Source: CAYNQN01 sp964530525 (GTDB lineage: Bacteria > Actinomycetota > Acidimicrobiia > Acidimicrobiales > Acidimicrobilacustridaceae). Taken from it: a DNA stretch of 64,000 nt. Within the stretch, counting starts at the first letter, position 1. Each line of letters begins with the position of its first letter. The stretch spans positions 1 to 64,000 of the forward strand of contig CAZHBH010000003.1 in assembly GCA_964530525.1 (NCBI GenBank). The letters are read 5' to 3'. Below the pieces are notes generated by a model. The model worked only from the letters and a program-made list of their open reading frames with translations, searched no databases and was not told the origin of the DNA. Below are positions 42,173 through 52,796 of this stretch, piece by piece. The position numbers and the translations under genes are program-made.

Positions 42173-43450
42173 GTGGTCTCCTGGTCCTTCCTGGTTGCGA
42201 GCGTCGTCGGAGCGCTGTTCACCTTCAACGCCTACAGGCCCGTCCGCCGGAACCGGGTCCTGTACGTTCCCAGCTTCTTCGCCTCGTGGCTCACCATCGA
42301 GCTCGCCTGGGTGCACGTCGTCTGGCAGCTGGCGGCCACGGGCCTCTTCGTCTGGGCCGGCGCGCTGGAGCGCTGGCCGGGGTGGGTGGGGCTCGGCCTC
42401 TGCGTCGTCAGCTGGGTTGCCCTGGGAGCATCGGTCGTCGCCAGCCGTGCCACCGCCGGGGTGGCGGAACGAGCGCTCCAGGCCCTGGGAGCCGATCCCG
42501 TAGCACCAGAGCCCAGGCAGAAGACCAAGGTCGTCCGGGGCGTCGAGTTCTCCCGGGTGGCGGGCAGGACCCTACGCCTGGACGTTCGGATGCCCGCCGG
42601 GCCCCCGCCCGAAGGCGTGCGCAGGCCGGCGCTCCTGCAGGTCCACGGCGGGGCGTGGATCATCGGGTTCAAGCGGGACCAGGCCAGACCCCTGCTCAAG
42701 CTCATGGCGAGCCACGGATGGGTCACCTTCAACGTCGACTACCGCCTGAGCCCAGGCGCCACCTGGCCCGACCACCTGGTCGACGTGAAGGCAGCGCTGG
42801 CGTGGATCCGCGAGCATGCCGACGAGTACCACGTGGACCCCGGCTTCGTAGCGGTCACGGGTGGGTCGGCGGGAGGTCACCTCACCGCCATGATGGCCCT
42901 CACCCAGGGCGAGGCCGAGTACCAGCAGGGGTTCGAGGACGCCGACACGTCCGTGCAGGCGGCCGTGCCGCTCTACGGCGTGTACGACTTCACGAACCGC
43001 CAGGGCACCATGGACCCCGAGTTCATCTCCTGGGTGCTGGAGCCCCTGGTCATGAAGCGCTTCTTGGCCGACGAGCCCGAGGCGTTCTCCTCGGCCTCTC
43101 CCATCGACAGGGTTCGGGAGGATGCTCCTCCCACGATGGTCGTGCACGGCGACCGCGACACCCTGGCCCCGGTCGAGGATGCCCGCTTGTTCGTGGAGCG
43201 CCTGGCGGACGTCTCGAAGGCTCCGGTGCTCTACTGCGAGCTGCATGGCGCCCAGCACGCCTTCGACACCTTCGGCTCCATCAGGACCCGCCGTGCTGTG
43301 AGGGCGGTGCACCGGTTCCTGTGCGTGGTCCACGACCGCTACCGCAGGGGCGAGGAGGCCGAGGAGATGGATATCTCCGAGGAGTCCATGCCCGACGAGG
43401 TCGTCGCCGTCGACGACCCGGGTGACGTGGAGCGCGCCAGCCGCTCGTAG
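42173..43450 (+). CDS. membrane-anchored alpha/beta hydrolase (HSL-type esterase/lipase)
   Basis: 425 residues from a GTG at 42173. Three N-terminal hydrophobic segments (about residues 3-20, 35-60 and 70-92) precede the hydrolase. Oxyanion motif LLQVHGGAWIIGF, nucleophile Ser in VAVTGGSAGGHLTAM (GxSxG type, about residue 228), Asp in VVHGDRDTLAPVED and His in GAQHAFDTFG. The C-terminus is acidic. It shares the KstR-like intergenic region with the acyl-CoA synthetase, so hydrolysis of lipid or sterol esters is plausible. Confidence 0.88.
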   Translation: MVSWSFLVASVVGALFTFNAYRPVRRNRVLYVPSFFASWLTIELAWVHVVWQLAATGLFVWAGALERWPGWVGLGLCVVSWVALGASVVASRATAGVAERALQALGADPVAPEPRQKTKVVRGVEFSRVAGRTLRLDVRMPAGPPPEGVRRPALLQVHGGAWIIGFKRDQARPLLKLMASHGWVTFNVDYRLSPGATWPDHLVDVKAALAWIREHADEYHVDPGFVAVTGGSAGGHLTAMMALTQGEAEYQQGFEDADTSVQAAVPLYGVYDFTNRQGTMDPEFISWVLEPLVMKRFLADEPEAFSSASPIDRVREDAPPTMVVHGDRDTLAPVEDARLFVERLADVSKAPVLYCELHGAQHAFDTFGSIRTRRAVRAVHRFLCVVHDRYRRGEEAEEMDISEESMPDEVVAVDDPGDVERASRS

Positions 43451-43510
43451 CCGAGGAAGCTGCTGGCGCACCTCCGAGCCGGAGTCGGAGTCGGGGTCAG
43501 CGAAGGTGCA

Positions 43511-44341
43511 TCAGCGCAGGCGCCACTCGATGCGCTTGCCCGAGGCGAAGGTCTCCTGGCCCTGCCGAAGCGACTCGTCGTCGGTGCCCAGTCCGATCAG
43601 GGCGTAGCTCATGGCGAGCGCCTGCGAGCGGGTGTGCTCCAGGCCCGTCCAGATGGAGCGCACGGTGCCCTGCACGGCTAGGGGAGGGGCCGAGGCGATG
43701 GCCTCCGCGCTCCAGGCGGCGGCCTCCAGCAGCTCCCCGCCGGGCACGACCTCTTGCACGAGTCCCACCTGGAAGGCTCGCTGCGCCGACATCCGCTCGT
43801 GGTTCCCCAGCAGCGACAGCCGCATTATCTCGCCGAAGGGCATCTTCTGGAGCATGTGGATGGGCTCGAAGGCAGAGGTCATCCCGTAGGTCACGTGCGG
43901 GTCGAAGAAGGTGGCGTGCTCTGCCGCGATGATGAACTCCACCTCGCCGAGCAGGTAGAAGGCTCCCCCGCACGCCATGCCGTTCACGGCGGCTATGACC
44001 GGCTTCCAGAGGTCGTTGCTCTTGGGGCCGATGATGTCGCCCACGTCGTCGAAGTGGAACGGCGTCGAGACCTCACCCACCAGCTTGGTCTCGCCGTCGG
44101 CGGGCCGGTCGCGATCGTCGGCCGTACCGAGGGCCTCGGTGCGGTCGATCCCGGTGCAGAAGGCCTTCTCTCCCGCACCAGTGAGCACCACGACACGGAC
44201 GTCGTCGTTGCCCCTCAAGCCGCGCCAGAGCTGCTGGAGCTCACGTTGCATCGTCACGTTGAACGCGTTGTGCACCTCGGGGCGATCCAGCGTCACCCAA
44301 GCGACGCCCTCGCGCTCCTCGTAGCCCAGCGTCTCGAACAT
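43511..44341 (-). CDS. enoyl-CoA hydratase/isomerase family protein
   Basis: 276 residues. VAWVTLDRPEVHNAFNVTMQ, KAFCTGIDRTEA and NGMACGGAFYLLGEVEFIIA form the crotonase oxyanion-hole strands, followed by HATFFDPHVTYGMTSAFEPI. The usual second catalytic Glu position reads differently, so the exact reaction (hydratase, isomerase or other) is open. ATG at 44341. Confidence 0.9.
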   Translation of the reverse strand: MFETLGYEEREGVAWVTLDRPEVHNAFNVTMQRELQQLWRGLRGNDDVRVVVLTGAGEKAFCTGIDRTEALGTADDRDRPADGETKLVGEVSTPFHFDDVGDIIGPKSNDLWKPVIAAVNGMACGGAFYLLGEVEFIIAAEHATFFDPHVTYGMTSAFEPIHMLQKMPFGEIMRLSLLGNHERMSAQRAFQVGLVQEVVPGGELLEAAAWSAEAIASAPPLAVQGTVRSIWTGLEHTRSQALAMSYALIGLGTDDESLRQGQETFASGKRIEWRLR

Positions 44342-44535
44342 CGGGTCCTCCCGTTGGCTGGCGGCTCTCGCCGCTCGACGACTCCGCCCCACCTCGTCGG
44401 CAGATCCGGACCTCCCAAATCTCGCACGTCGGGCGATCTCGTGGGTACTCCCCGGCCGTGCTAGGCAGCTGTCGGCAAGCACGAGCGGGTGCGGCGCCCA
44501 AACGGCTGCCGGGCCGGGGACGGAGGGGGAGAGCA

Positions 44536-45414
44536 TTGGAGATCGGGCTCACGTTGCCGACGATGGTGCCGGGGATCGACCGTGCGACGTTGCTGGAGTG
44601 GTCGAGGCGGATCGACGACGGTCCGTTCTCGACCCTGGCGGTGGGGGAGCGCATCTCGTACCCGAACCCTGAGATGTTCGTGACGCTGGCCGCTGCAGCG
44701 GCCGTCACCGAGCGAGTCCGCATCATGTCGACGGTCGTGATCCTGCCCATGCACCCCGCTGTGGAGGTGGCCAAGATGGCCGCCTCCATCGACTTGCTCT
44801 CGGGCGGGCGCTTCGTGATGGGTGTCGGCGTGGGAGGGCGCGAGGAGGACTTCCGTTGCCTCGATGCGCCGTTCGAGGGCCGCCACGCCCGCCTCGACCA
44901 ACAGGTGGCAGCCATGCGACGCATCTGGGCAGGCGAGCCGCCGTTCGAAGGCGCGGCCGCCGTCGGCCCGTCCCCACTCCAGCCCGGGGGCCCGCCCGTG
45001 TACGCCGGGGCGATCGGACCCAAGGCGATAGCCCGAGCGTCGCGATGGGCCGACGGGATCAGCGGCTTCCTGCTCGACCCCGTAGGTGACGACGTTGCCA
45101 CCACCTTCCGCGCCATCGAGCAGGCGTGGGCCGATGCGGGCCGTACCGAACCACCGCGCCACGTCACCTCGTTCTGGTGCGCGCTCGGCGAGGGGGCTGC
45201 CGATCAGCTGGCTGCCTACGCCCGTCGCTACCTGGGGATCTTCGGCCCGGAGGCGTCGGGAGCCATGGCCGAGGTCTGCAGCGCCCACGGTGAGGCCAAC
45301 GTGCGCAAGGCCCTGGAGCGCCTCTCGGAGGCAGGCTGCGACGAGGTGGTGCTCGTGCCCACGACCTCCGACGTGGACGAGGTCGGGCGCCTCGGCTCGC
45401 TCGCCCTGCCGTAG
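44536..45414 (+). CDS. LLM-class flavin- or F420-dependent oxidoreductase
   Basis: 292 residues of the luciferase-like TIM barrel. It starts at a TTG behind GGAGGGGGA (LEIGLTLPTMVPGIDRATLL). Further motifs are VRIMSTVVILPMHPAVEVAK, LSGGRFVMGVGVGGREEDF (the typical phosphate-binding segment) and PVYAGAIGPKAIARASRWAD. The substrate is unknown. F420 or FMN use cannot be decided from sequence by eye. Confidence 0.88.
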   Translation: MEIGLTLPTMVPGIDRATLLEWSRRIDDGPFSTLAVGERISYPNPEMFVTLAAAAAVTERVRIMSTVVILPMHPAVEVAKMAASIDLLSGGRFVMGVGVGGREEDFRCLDAPFEGRHARLDQQVAAMRRIWAGEPPFEGAAAVGPSPLQPGGPPVYAGAIGPKAIARASRWADGISGFLLDPVGDDVATTFRAIEQAWADAGRTEPPRHVTSFWCALGEGAADQLAAYARRYLGIFGPEASGAMAEVCSAHGEANVRKALERLSEAGCDEVVLVPTTSDVDEVGRLGSLALP

Positions 45415-45488
45415 GCCACCGAGCACGGCGGCGCCGCATCCGACAGGATGGGAGCGGACACGTTCTCAAACCACGAGGAGATGCGCAG

Positions 45489-46505
<1,017 letters not shown>

Positions 46506-46551
46506 GGCCGGGATCGGCAGGACCCAGCCTGGAGCAGAGGAGGTCCCTGCA

Positions 46552-47502
46552 GTGGACGAGGCGCGGGGGAAGGCCTCCGTAGCGGACTTCCGCGGCCAGA
46601 GCGCTGCAAGGCTCGTCGCCGGCGACGTGGAGGCCACCTTCCTGCCTGGCCTCGGCATGCTCGGTGCGTCGCTGCGGTTCGCCGGGCGAGAGCACCTGAG
46701 CCTCCACGGCGGCCTGGGCGCGTTTCGTTCGGGCCACACCACGGGGCTCCCCCTGCTCGCGCCGTGGGCCAACCGCCTCGGGGGGCCGCGGTACCGGGTG
46801 GGATCGCACCGCGTCGACCTCACGGGTGTCCATGGCCTTCACACGGATGCAGCGGGCCTGCCCATGCACGGGACGATGCTCGGACAGCGCCGCTGGGAGG
46901 TCGTGCACCTCGAGTGGGATGCCTCCCAGGCGTGCGCGAGCCTGCTGGCGTGCTTTCGCTACGAGGGCGAGGCGCTCCTCGCCGCCTTCCCGTTCCCTCA
47001 TGAGATAGAGGTTCTGGCCAGCGTCACACCCGAGGGCCTGGCGGTGTCGACGACGATCAGACCCATCGGTCGCCGCTCAGCACCCATCTCGTTCGGTTGG
47101 CACCCCTACTTCCGGATCCCGGGAGTCAGGCGGCGTTCCGAGCTGACGCTGGAGCTCCCCGCCATGCGACGCCTTCACACCGACGAGCGTCAGATACCTG
47201 ACGGCCGGGAGTCCGCCGAGCGCGCCCAGGTGGTGGGACTCGGGGGAGTCGCGTTCGACACCGGGTACCGGCTGGGTCGCACAAGGCGCTTCCGCCTGTC
47301 CTCAACCGAACGATCCCTCATCGTCGAGATGGACAGCGGCTACTCGTTCGCCCAGGTGTTCGCGCCTGGCGGCAAGCCCTACGTGGCCATCGAGCCGATG
47401 ACCGCCCCCGCCAACGCGCTGCTCACCGGTGAGCACCCCGTGGTCGGCCCCGGGGAGTCGTTCACAGCTACGTTCACCGTGCAGGTCCGAACCAAGGAGT
47501 GA
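46552..47502 (+). CDS. aldose 1-epimerase (mutarotase) family protein
   Basis: 316 residues from a GTG at 46552 with GAGGAGG upstream. Beta-sandwich motifs: TGLPLLAPWANRLGGPRYRV with the Asn-Arg pair (about residue 70), HGLHTDAAGLPMHGTM, SFGWHPYFRIPG with the catalytic-type His, and KPYVAIEPMTAPANAL with the Glu. Likely interconverts sugar anomers for the adjacent kinase and isomerase. Confidence 0.88.
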   Translation: MDEARGKASVADFRGQSAARLVAGDVEATFLPGLGMLGASLRFAGREHLSLHGGLGAFRSGHTTGLPLLAPWANRLGGPRYRVGSHRVDLTGVHGLHTDAAGLPMHGTMLGQRRWEVVHLEWDASQACASLLACFRYEGEALLAAFPFPHEIEVLASVTPEGLAVSTTIRPIGRRSAPISFGWHPYFRIPGVRRRSELTLELPAMRRLHTDERQIPDGRESAERAQVVGLGGVAFDTGYRLGRTRRFRLSSTERSLIVEMDSGYSFAQVFAPGGKPYVAIEPMTAPANALLTGEHPVVGPGESFTATFTVQVRTKE

Positions 47503-47507
47503 GTGCA

Positions 47508-49142
47508 GTGCCCGACCGACACCCCATCACCGAGACCGAGGAGTGGACGGCCCTGGCCTCCCACCACGGAGAGATCTCCGAGGTGCACCTCCGCCAGCTC
47601 TTCGCCGACGATCCCAAGCGTGGCGACACGATGAACCTGGAGGTGGGCGACCTATACCTCGACTACTCGAAGCACCGCCTCACGCACGAGACCCTCTCGC
47701 TGCTCGCGGCCGTCGCACGCAAGGCTGGTGTGGAGGAGCTGCGGGACGCGATGTTCCGGGGCGAGGAGATCAACCTCACCGAGCGCAGGGCCGTCCTGCA
47801 CGTCGCGCTGCGCGCGCCCGCGGAGGAGGTGATCGAGGTAGAAGGCGTGAACGTCGTCCCGCAGGTGCACGCGGTGCTGGCCAAGATGCGCCGGTTCGCC
47901 GACAAGGTCCGTTCCGGCGAGTGGAGGGGCCACACCGGCAAGCGCATCCGCACGGTGATCAACGTCGGGATCGGGGGTAGCGATCTCGGGCCCCACATGG
48001 CCTACGACGCCCTCGTCGACTTCAGCGACCGCGACATCGAGTGCCGCTTCGTGAGCAACGTCGACGGCAACGAGTTCTGGGAGCTCACGCACGACCTGGA
48101 TCCCACCGAGACGCTGTTCGTGATCGCCTCCAAGACCTTCACGACGCTCGAGACGATGACCAACGCCCACACGGCGCGCGACTGGGTGCTGGGCGCGGTG
48201 GGCGGCGACGAGACCGCGACGCAGAAGCACTTCGTGGCGGTCTCCACGAACGCCGGGGCGGTAGCGGAGTTCGGCATAGACACCGACAACATGTTCGAGT
48301 TCTGGGACTGGGTGGGCGGCCGCTACTCGTACGACTCGGCCATCGGGCTCTCGCTCATGATCGCCATCGGCTCCGACCGCTTCGACGAGATGCTCAGGGG
48401 GTTCCACCTGGTCGACGAGCACTTCCGGACTGCTCCGATCGAGCAGAACATGCCGATGCTCATGGGTCTCATCGGCGTCTGGTACAACAACCTGTTCGGA
48501 GCCCAGACGCTCGCCGTCCTTCCCTACAGCCACTACCTGGGTCGCCTCACCCCCTACTTCCAGCAGCTCTCCATGGAGAGCAACGGCAAGTCGGTGGATC
48601 GTGAGGGACGGCCGCTGGGCATGCAGTCCGGAGAGATCGTCTGGGGCCAGCCGGGCACCAACGGCCAGCACGCCTTCTACCAGCTGATCCACCAGGGAAC
48701 GAAGCTCATCCCCGCCGACTTCATCGGGTTCGCCCGGTCACGCCACCAGGTGGGCGACCACCAGGACGTCTTCATGGCCAACTTCTTCGCCCAGCCCGAG
48801 GCTCTGGCGTTCGGCAAGACGGCAGAGGAGGTGGCCGCCGAGGGCGTGCCCGAGCACCAGGTGGCCGCCCGCACCTTCCCCGGCAACCGCCCCACCAGCT
48901 CGATCCTCATCTCCGAGCTGTCACCGTTCACGCTCGGCCAGCTGATCGCCCTCTACGAGCACAAGACCTTCACCCAGGGCGCGATCTGGAACATCGACAG
49001 CTTCGACCAGTGGGGGGTCGAGCTGGGCAAGAAGCTGGCGCAGGCGATCATCCCGCAGCTCACGGCCCCGGGGGAGCCCGACCTGGCCCACGACAGCTCG
49101 ACCAACGCCCTCATCCGCAGGTATCGCGCGCTCAAGTCGTAG
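47508..49142 (+). CDS. pgi: glucose-6-phosphate isomerase
   Basis: 544 residues. TVINVGIGGSDLGPHMAYDAL, FVIASKTFTTLETMTNAHTA, MENGKSVDREG-type segment (reads MESNGKSVDREGRPL), GTNGQHAFYQLIHQG and the C-terminal IDSFDQWGVELGKKL are the family signatures including the catalytic Glu, His and Lys regions. I chose GTG 47508 because AAGGAG lies eight bases upstream. GTG 47499, which overlaps the previous stop, would add three residues. Confidence 0.96.
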   Translation: MPDRHPITETEEWTALASHHGEISEVHLRQLFADDPKRGDTMNLEVGDLYLDYSKHRLTHETLSLLAAVARKAGVEELRDAMFRGEEINLTERRAVLHVALRAPAEEVIEVEGVNVVPQVHAVLAKMRRFADKVRSGEWRGHTGKRIRTVINVGIGGSDLGPHMAYDALVDFSDRDIECRFVSNVDGNEFWELTHDLDPTETLFVIASKTFTTLETMTNAHTARDWVLGAVGGDETATQKHFVAVSTNAGAVAEFGIDTDNMFEFWDWVGGRYSYDSAIGLSLMIAIGSDRFDEMLRGFHLVDEHFRTAPIEQNMPMLMGLIGVWYNNLFGAQTLAVLPYSHYLGRLTPYFQQLSMESNGKSVDREGRPLGMQSGEIVWGQPGTNGQHAFYQLIHQGTKLIPADFIGFARSRHQVGDHQDVFMANFFAQPEALAFGKTAEEVAAEGVPEHQVAARTFPGNRPTSSILISELSPFTLGQLIALYEHKTFTQGAIWNIDSFDQWGVELGKKLAQAIIPQLTAPGEPDLAHDSSTNALIRRYRALKS

Positions 49143-49210
49143 TCGGGAGCGAGCGGAGCGCTCGTCTGGCAACAGGCGCCCCGTGCGCTCAGCCGTGGCA
49201 GGCTTCAGGC

Positions 49211-49993
49211 ATGAAGGTCTTCGGAATCGACATCGGCGGCACGGGGATCAAGGGCGGGGTCGTCGACACCAAGCGAGGTGTGCTCAAGAGCGACCGACTG
49301 CGCCTGCTCACGCCGCACCCCGCGAACCCCGACGACGTCGCAGAGGTCGTGCGGAAGCTGGTCAGCCACTTCGACTGGGACGGGCACGTGGGCTGCACCT
49401 ACCCGGGCGTCGTCCAGAACGGCATCTCGCACACGGCGGCGAACCTCACCCCCGATTGGATAGGCCTCGACGTCGACGCGCTTTTCACGAAGGCCACCGG
49501 GTGTGATGTGACCGTCCTCAACGACGCCGACGCCGCGGGCCTGGCCGAGGTCCGATTCGGTGCTGCGGCGGGACATCGGGGGACGGTGCTCCTCCTCACC
49601 CTCGGCACCGGCATCGGGTCGGCGCTCATCGCCGACGGCCAGCTGGTGCGCAACACCGAGCTCGGTCACATCAAGCTGCACGGCGACGACGCGGAGCGCT
49701 ACGCCTCAGGTCTTGTGCGTGAGACGGAGAAGCTGGACTACCCAGAGTGGGCTGCGCGGCTCACCGAGTACCTGGAGCTGGTCGAGGGCCTGCTGTGGCC
49801 AGACCTGTTCATCCTCGGCGGCGGGATCAGCAAGAACTTCGACAAGTTCTCGTCACACCTGACGTGTCGTACACCTGTCGTGGCGGCCAAGCTCCACAAC
49901 CTGGCGGGGATCGTCGGGGCTGCCATAGCCGCCGAGTCCGGCAAGCACCAGTCGTCCCACGACAAGGGAAAAGGCAAGGGCAAGGGCAAGTAG
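49211..49993 (+). CDS. ppgK: polyphosphate glucokinase
   Basis: 260-residue ROK-fold kinase that phosphorylates glucose using polyphosphate (and usually ATP). FGIDIGGTGIKGGVVDTKRG is the phosphate-1 loop; LNDADAAGLAEVRFGAAAGH and LLLTLGTGIGSALIADG are the catalytic-Asp and polyphosphate-site motifs; NTELGHIKLHG replaces the zinc Cys motif of other ROKs. The C-terminus ends in an unusual DKGKGKGKGK tail. It completes the gnd/epimerase/pgi set that takes glucose into glycolysis and the pentose-phosphate pathway. Confidence 0.93.
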   Translation: MKVFGIDIGGTGIKGGVVDTKRGVLKSDRLRLLTPHPANPDDVAEVVRKLVSHFDWDGHVGCTYPGVVQNGISHTAANLTPDWIGLDVDALFTKATGCDVTVLNDADAAGLAEVRFGAAAGHRGTVLLLTLGTGIGSALIADGQLVRNTELGHIKLHGDDAERYASGLVRETEKLDYPEWAARLTEYLELVEGLLWPDLFILGGGISKNFDKFSSHLTCRTPVVAAKLHNLAGIVGAAIAAESGKHQSSHDKGKGKGKGK

Positions 49994-50003
49994 AGCCGGG
50001 GCG

Positions 50004-50828
50004 CTACCAGCCCTTGAACTCGGGGGAGCGGCGCTCCACGAACGCCCGAACCCCTTCCTGCGCGTCCCGGGTGCCCATGACCAGCTCTTGGGCGAAGCCC
50101 TCCTCGTCGAAGGCCGTCTCTCGGCTCGACTCGAAGGATCGGTTCAGAAGCCACTTCGTCATGGCGAGCGCCTTGGTCGGGGCTCCCGCCAAGCGTGCCG
50201 CGAGGTCGCGGGCCGTGGCCTGAAGATCCGCGGCGGGCACCACCTGGTTGGCGATCCCGATCCTCTCGGCCTCCTGGGCGCTCACCTCGTCGCCCAGGAA
50301 CATCAGCTCCTTGGCCTTGTGCAAGCCGACCAGGCGCGGGAGCAGGTAGGCACCGCCGGCATCGGGGATGATCCCTCGTCGCACGAACACCTCGATGAGC
50401 CTGGCCGTGTCTGCCATCACCACCAGGTCGCTGGCCAGGACCAGCTGGGCGCCTCCTCCTGCTGCAGTGCCGTTCACCGCCGCGACCACCGGCTTGGCGC
50501 AGTCGAGTATGGATGCCGCCAGCCTCTGCCACCCGTGGCGGATCATGGCGGCCACCTCCCCCAGCGACTTGTCGGGCGCACCCTCGGGCTGCTGTGGGCC
50601 GGGCTGGGGGGATCCGAGGGCAGCACCGGTGCAGAAGTGGCGGTCGCCGGCGCCGGTGAGCACCACAGCGCGCACGGAGAGGTCTTCGGACGCCCGCCCC
50701 AAGAGCTCGGTGAGCCGGTCCCGCCGGGCTGGATCCAGTGCGTTGCCGTGGTCGGGAGCGTTGATCGTGATGTGGGCGATCGAGTCCTCGACCTGCCAGG
50801 AGACCTGCTCGTCCAGGGGGTTGCTCAT
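50004..50828 (-). CDS. enoyl-CoA hydratase/isomerase family protein
   Basis: 274 residues. IAHITINAPDHGNALDPARR, RHFCTGAALGSPQ, NGTAAGGGAQLVLASDLVVM and RRGIIPDAGGAYLLPRLVGL carry the crotonase core; the last has Asp where hydratases often have the second Glu, a pattern seen in isomerase-like members. The C-terminal GVRAFVERRSPEFKGW is typical. ATG at 50828. Confidence 0.92.
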   Translation of the reverse strand: MSNPLDEQVSWQVEDSIAHITINAPDHGNALDPARRDRLTELLGRASEDLSVRAVVLTGAGDRHFCTGAALGSPQPGPQQPEGAPDKSLGEVAAMIRHGWQRLAASILDCAKPVVAAVNGTAAGGGAQLVLASDLVVMADTARLIEVFVRRGIIPDAGGAYLLPRLVGLHKAKELMFLGDEVSAQEAERIGIANQVVPAADLQATARDLAARLAGAPTKALAMTKWLLNRSFESSRETAFDEEGFAQELVMGTRDAQEGVRAFVERRSPEFKGW

Positions 50829-50961
50829 GGGGGAGACCTTGACACAGGGCGACGCGTCGGCCAAGAATGCAGTCACCGCGTGACAAAGGACACACCGATC
50901 CGACCCTCCAGGAGGGAACCGGAGGTGTCCTGCGAACAACACGGGGGGATATCGGGGGGTT

Positions 50962-50995
50962 GAACTGGGACAGGCTGGGGGGCCTGTCCCAGTTC
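50962..50995 (-). terminator. strong hairpin downstream of the VanW-like gene
   Basis: Perfect 13-bp stem GAACTGGGACAGG / CCTGTCCCAGTTC with an 8-nt G-rich loop. It lies 74 bp after the stop of the leftward VanW-like gene and before the hydratase promoter; no T-tract. Confidence 0.7.
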
Positions 50996-51068
50996 GCGCT
51001 TGCGACCTCTGGGACCTGGAGCTGAAGCGGGCGTCAGCCCCGCCCCCGGGGCCCGGTTCAAACCAGCG

Positions 51069-52736
51069 TCAGCACAGGACCCCTTCGGCGGGTTGGTAGA
51101 GAGCCGAGAAGTAGTCGGTCTCGCTGTGCCCGTCGTTCAGCCAGGTGCGGGTCCGCTCGGTCCTCACCCTGGTGCACGCTCCGGCGGGCGACTCGCTCTG
51201 GCCGGTCTGCTCGCCGGTCACCCAAGGGGAGGAGTACAGGGTCACGGTTATGGAGGTGCCCGTGTACGTCGGCCAGAGCAGGACCCCGAACGGCGTGTTG
51301 TTGGTGATCTTCAGATCCGGCGCGGGGTACGACAGGGTGGCCTCCCGGCCGTACGGGTAGCGGGAGATGTAGATCGTGTGGGCCATGTACTCCGGGATCT
51401 CCAGGCCGGCGAAGAAGGCGGCGTTGAAGGCGGTGGTGGCGAACTGCGACACTCCGCCCCCGACGTCGGTCGTGAACTCGCCGGCGTAGATGACGCCGGC
51501 TTCGGCGAAGCCCTTGGATGTGGTGCGCCTGCCGACGTGCTCGTTTATCGAGAACGTCTCGCCCGGCGCTATGACCGCTCCCCGCACCAGGTCGGCCATG
51601 CGGTGGATGTTCTCAACCCTCGACTCGCAGCAGGCGTGGTTCGTGGTGAAGCTGGCTATCGGCTCGACGATCTTCATCGACTCGGCCCACGCCGCGTCGT
51701 GGACGGGTGGCACGGCCGTGAGGTCCAGCCGCACCGAGGTCTGGCCCCCCTCGAGGGCTGTGATGATCCGATCTGCCGAATCGGGGGCACAGCATCCGGT
51801 GCCGTCGGATCCTGGCGTGTACGACACCGTCCCGTCAGAGGCCACCTGCCAGCTCAGCTGCACCGCCGGCGTCCCGACGTCACCCATGTCCTCGGCGAGC
51901 GTCGTCCTGATGGCAACGGGGTCGAGCGACAGCCTCAGATCGCCCGTCCCGGTCGGTACGGCCCTGGCCCACGATCGCAGGGTGCCCGCTGCGATCGTCG
52001 CGGACGAGCCGTCCAGGGAGACCTCGAGGTCACGGCTCAGCAGCTCGTTGGCCCGGGTCGCCAGCTCGCTCGCCGCCGAGTCGGGAGCCGTGGGGGCCAT
52101 CGGAACCGGGGAGAGCTCGACGTGGATGGTGGGTCGATCACCCGACGACCCCCGCCGGAGGCCTTGCGCGATCTGCTCACCCAGGTCGCGCAGGTCGATT
52201 CCCTGCCCCCCCTCGCCAGCCACGGGCACCAGCTCGCCCTCCTCCTCGGCGATCGAGGGCTCGACCGGAGGGGTCAGGTTCGCCGCGACCAGCTCGGCCG
52301 TTGCGGCTTCCAGCGCCGACTGGTTGGTGTCGTAGACCGGGTCCACCTCGTGGTGGCGGAGGGTCGAACCCAGCCATCCGAACGGCCGTACCAGGAAGCT
52401 CTCGTCGCGGCCCGCCCCCATCGCTGCGGCCACGGTGGCCGCTACGTCCATATCCATCCCCAGCTCGCCGGCAGTCGAGCGCAGAGAAGCTGCCGGGGTC
52501 ACGATCTCCACCTGCTGGCGGGCAGCCTCGCCTGCCAGGCGTTCGACCGTCGTTCGAAGCTCGTCCTCGGTGAGCCCTCCCACCGGCTCACCATCGACGT
52601 CGACGTTGCGCATCACCTGGCCGGAGTGAGCGGCGCTGTCGATCGCCCACGCCCCGAAGAGGACCACGAGCACCGCCCCCACGACCGCGATCGCGACGAT
52701 CAGCGTGTTGCGAAGCGATGCGGGCACGCCGACCAC
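51069..52736 (-). CDS. VanW-family protein with peptidoglycan-binding-type domains
   Basis: 555 residues from a GTG. One N-terminal transmembrane segment (TLIVAIAVVGAVLVVLFGAW, about 11-30), then two YoaR-like putative peptidoglycan-binding domains, the first around MRNVDVDGEPVGGLTEDELR. The VanW domain covers residues 360-500: ASFTTNHACCESRVENIHRM, GAVIAPGETFSINEHVG and TDVGGGVSQFATTAFNAAFF. Its reaction is unknown; the orientation is extracellular. Originally named from vancomycin clusters but widespread as an envelope protein. Confidence 0.9.
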   Translation of the reverse strand: MVGVPASLRNTLIVAIAVVGAVLVVLFGAWAIDSAAHSGQVMRNVDVDGEPVGGLTEDELRTTVERLAGEAARQQVEIVTPAASLRSTAGELGMDMDVAATVAAAMGAGRDESFLVRPFGWLGSTLRHHEVDPVYDTNQSALEAATAELVAANLTPPVEPSIAEEEGELVPVAGEGGQGIDLRDLGEQIAQGLRRGSSGDRPTIHVELSPVPMAPTAPDSAASELATRANELLSRDLEVSLDGSSATIAAGTLRSWARAVPTGTGDLRLSLDPVAIRTTLAEDMGDVGTPAVQLSWQVASDGTVSYTPGSDGTGCCAPDSADRIITALEGGQTSVRLDLTAVPPVHDAAWAESMKIVEPIASFTTNHACCESRVENIHRMADLVRGAVIAPGETFSINEHVGRRTTSKGFAEAGVIYAGEFTTDVGGGVSQFATTAFNAAFFAGLEIPEYMAHTIYISRYPYGREATLSYPAPDLKITNNTPFGVLLWPTYTGTSITVTLYSSPWVTGEQTGQSESPAGACTRVRTERTRTWLNDGHSETDYFSALYQPAEGVLC

Positions 52737-52796
52737 GATGGCATGTCGGGGGCTTCGCTGCTGTTCATGCAGGCCCGTGATGGCCCGTACTGGACC

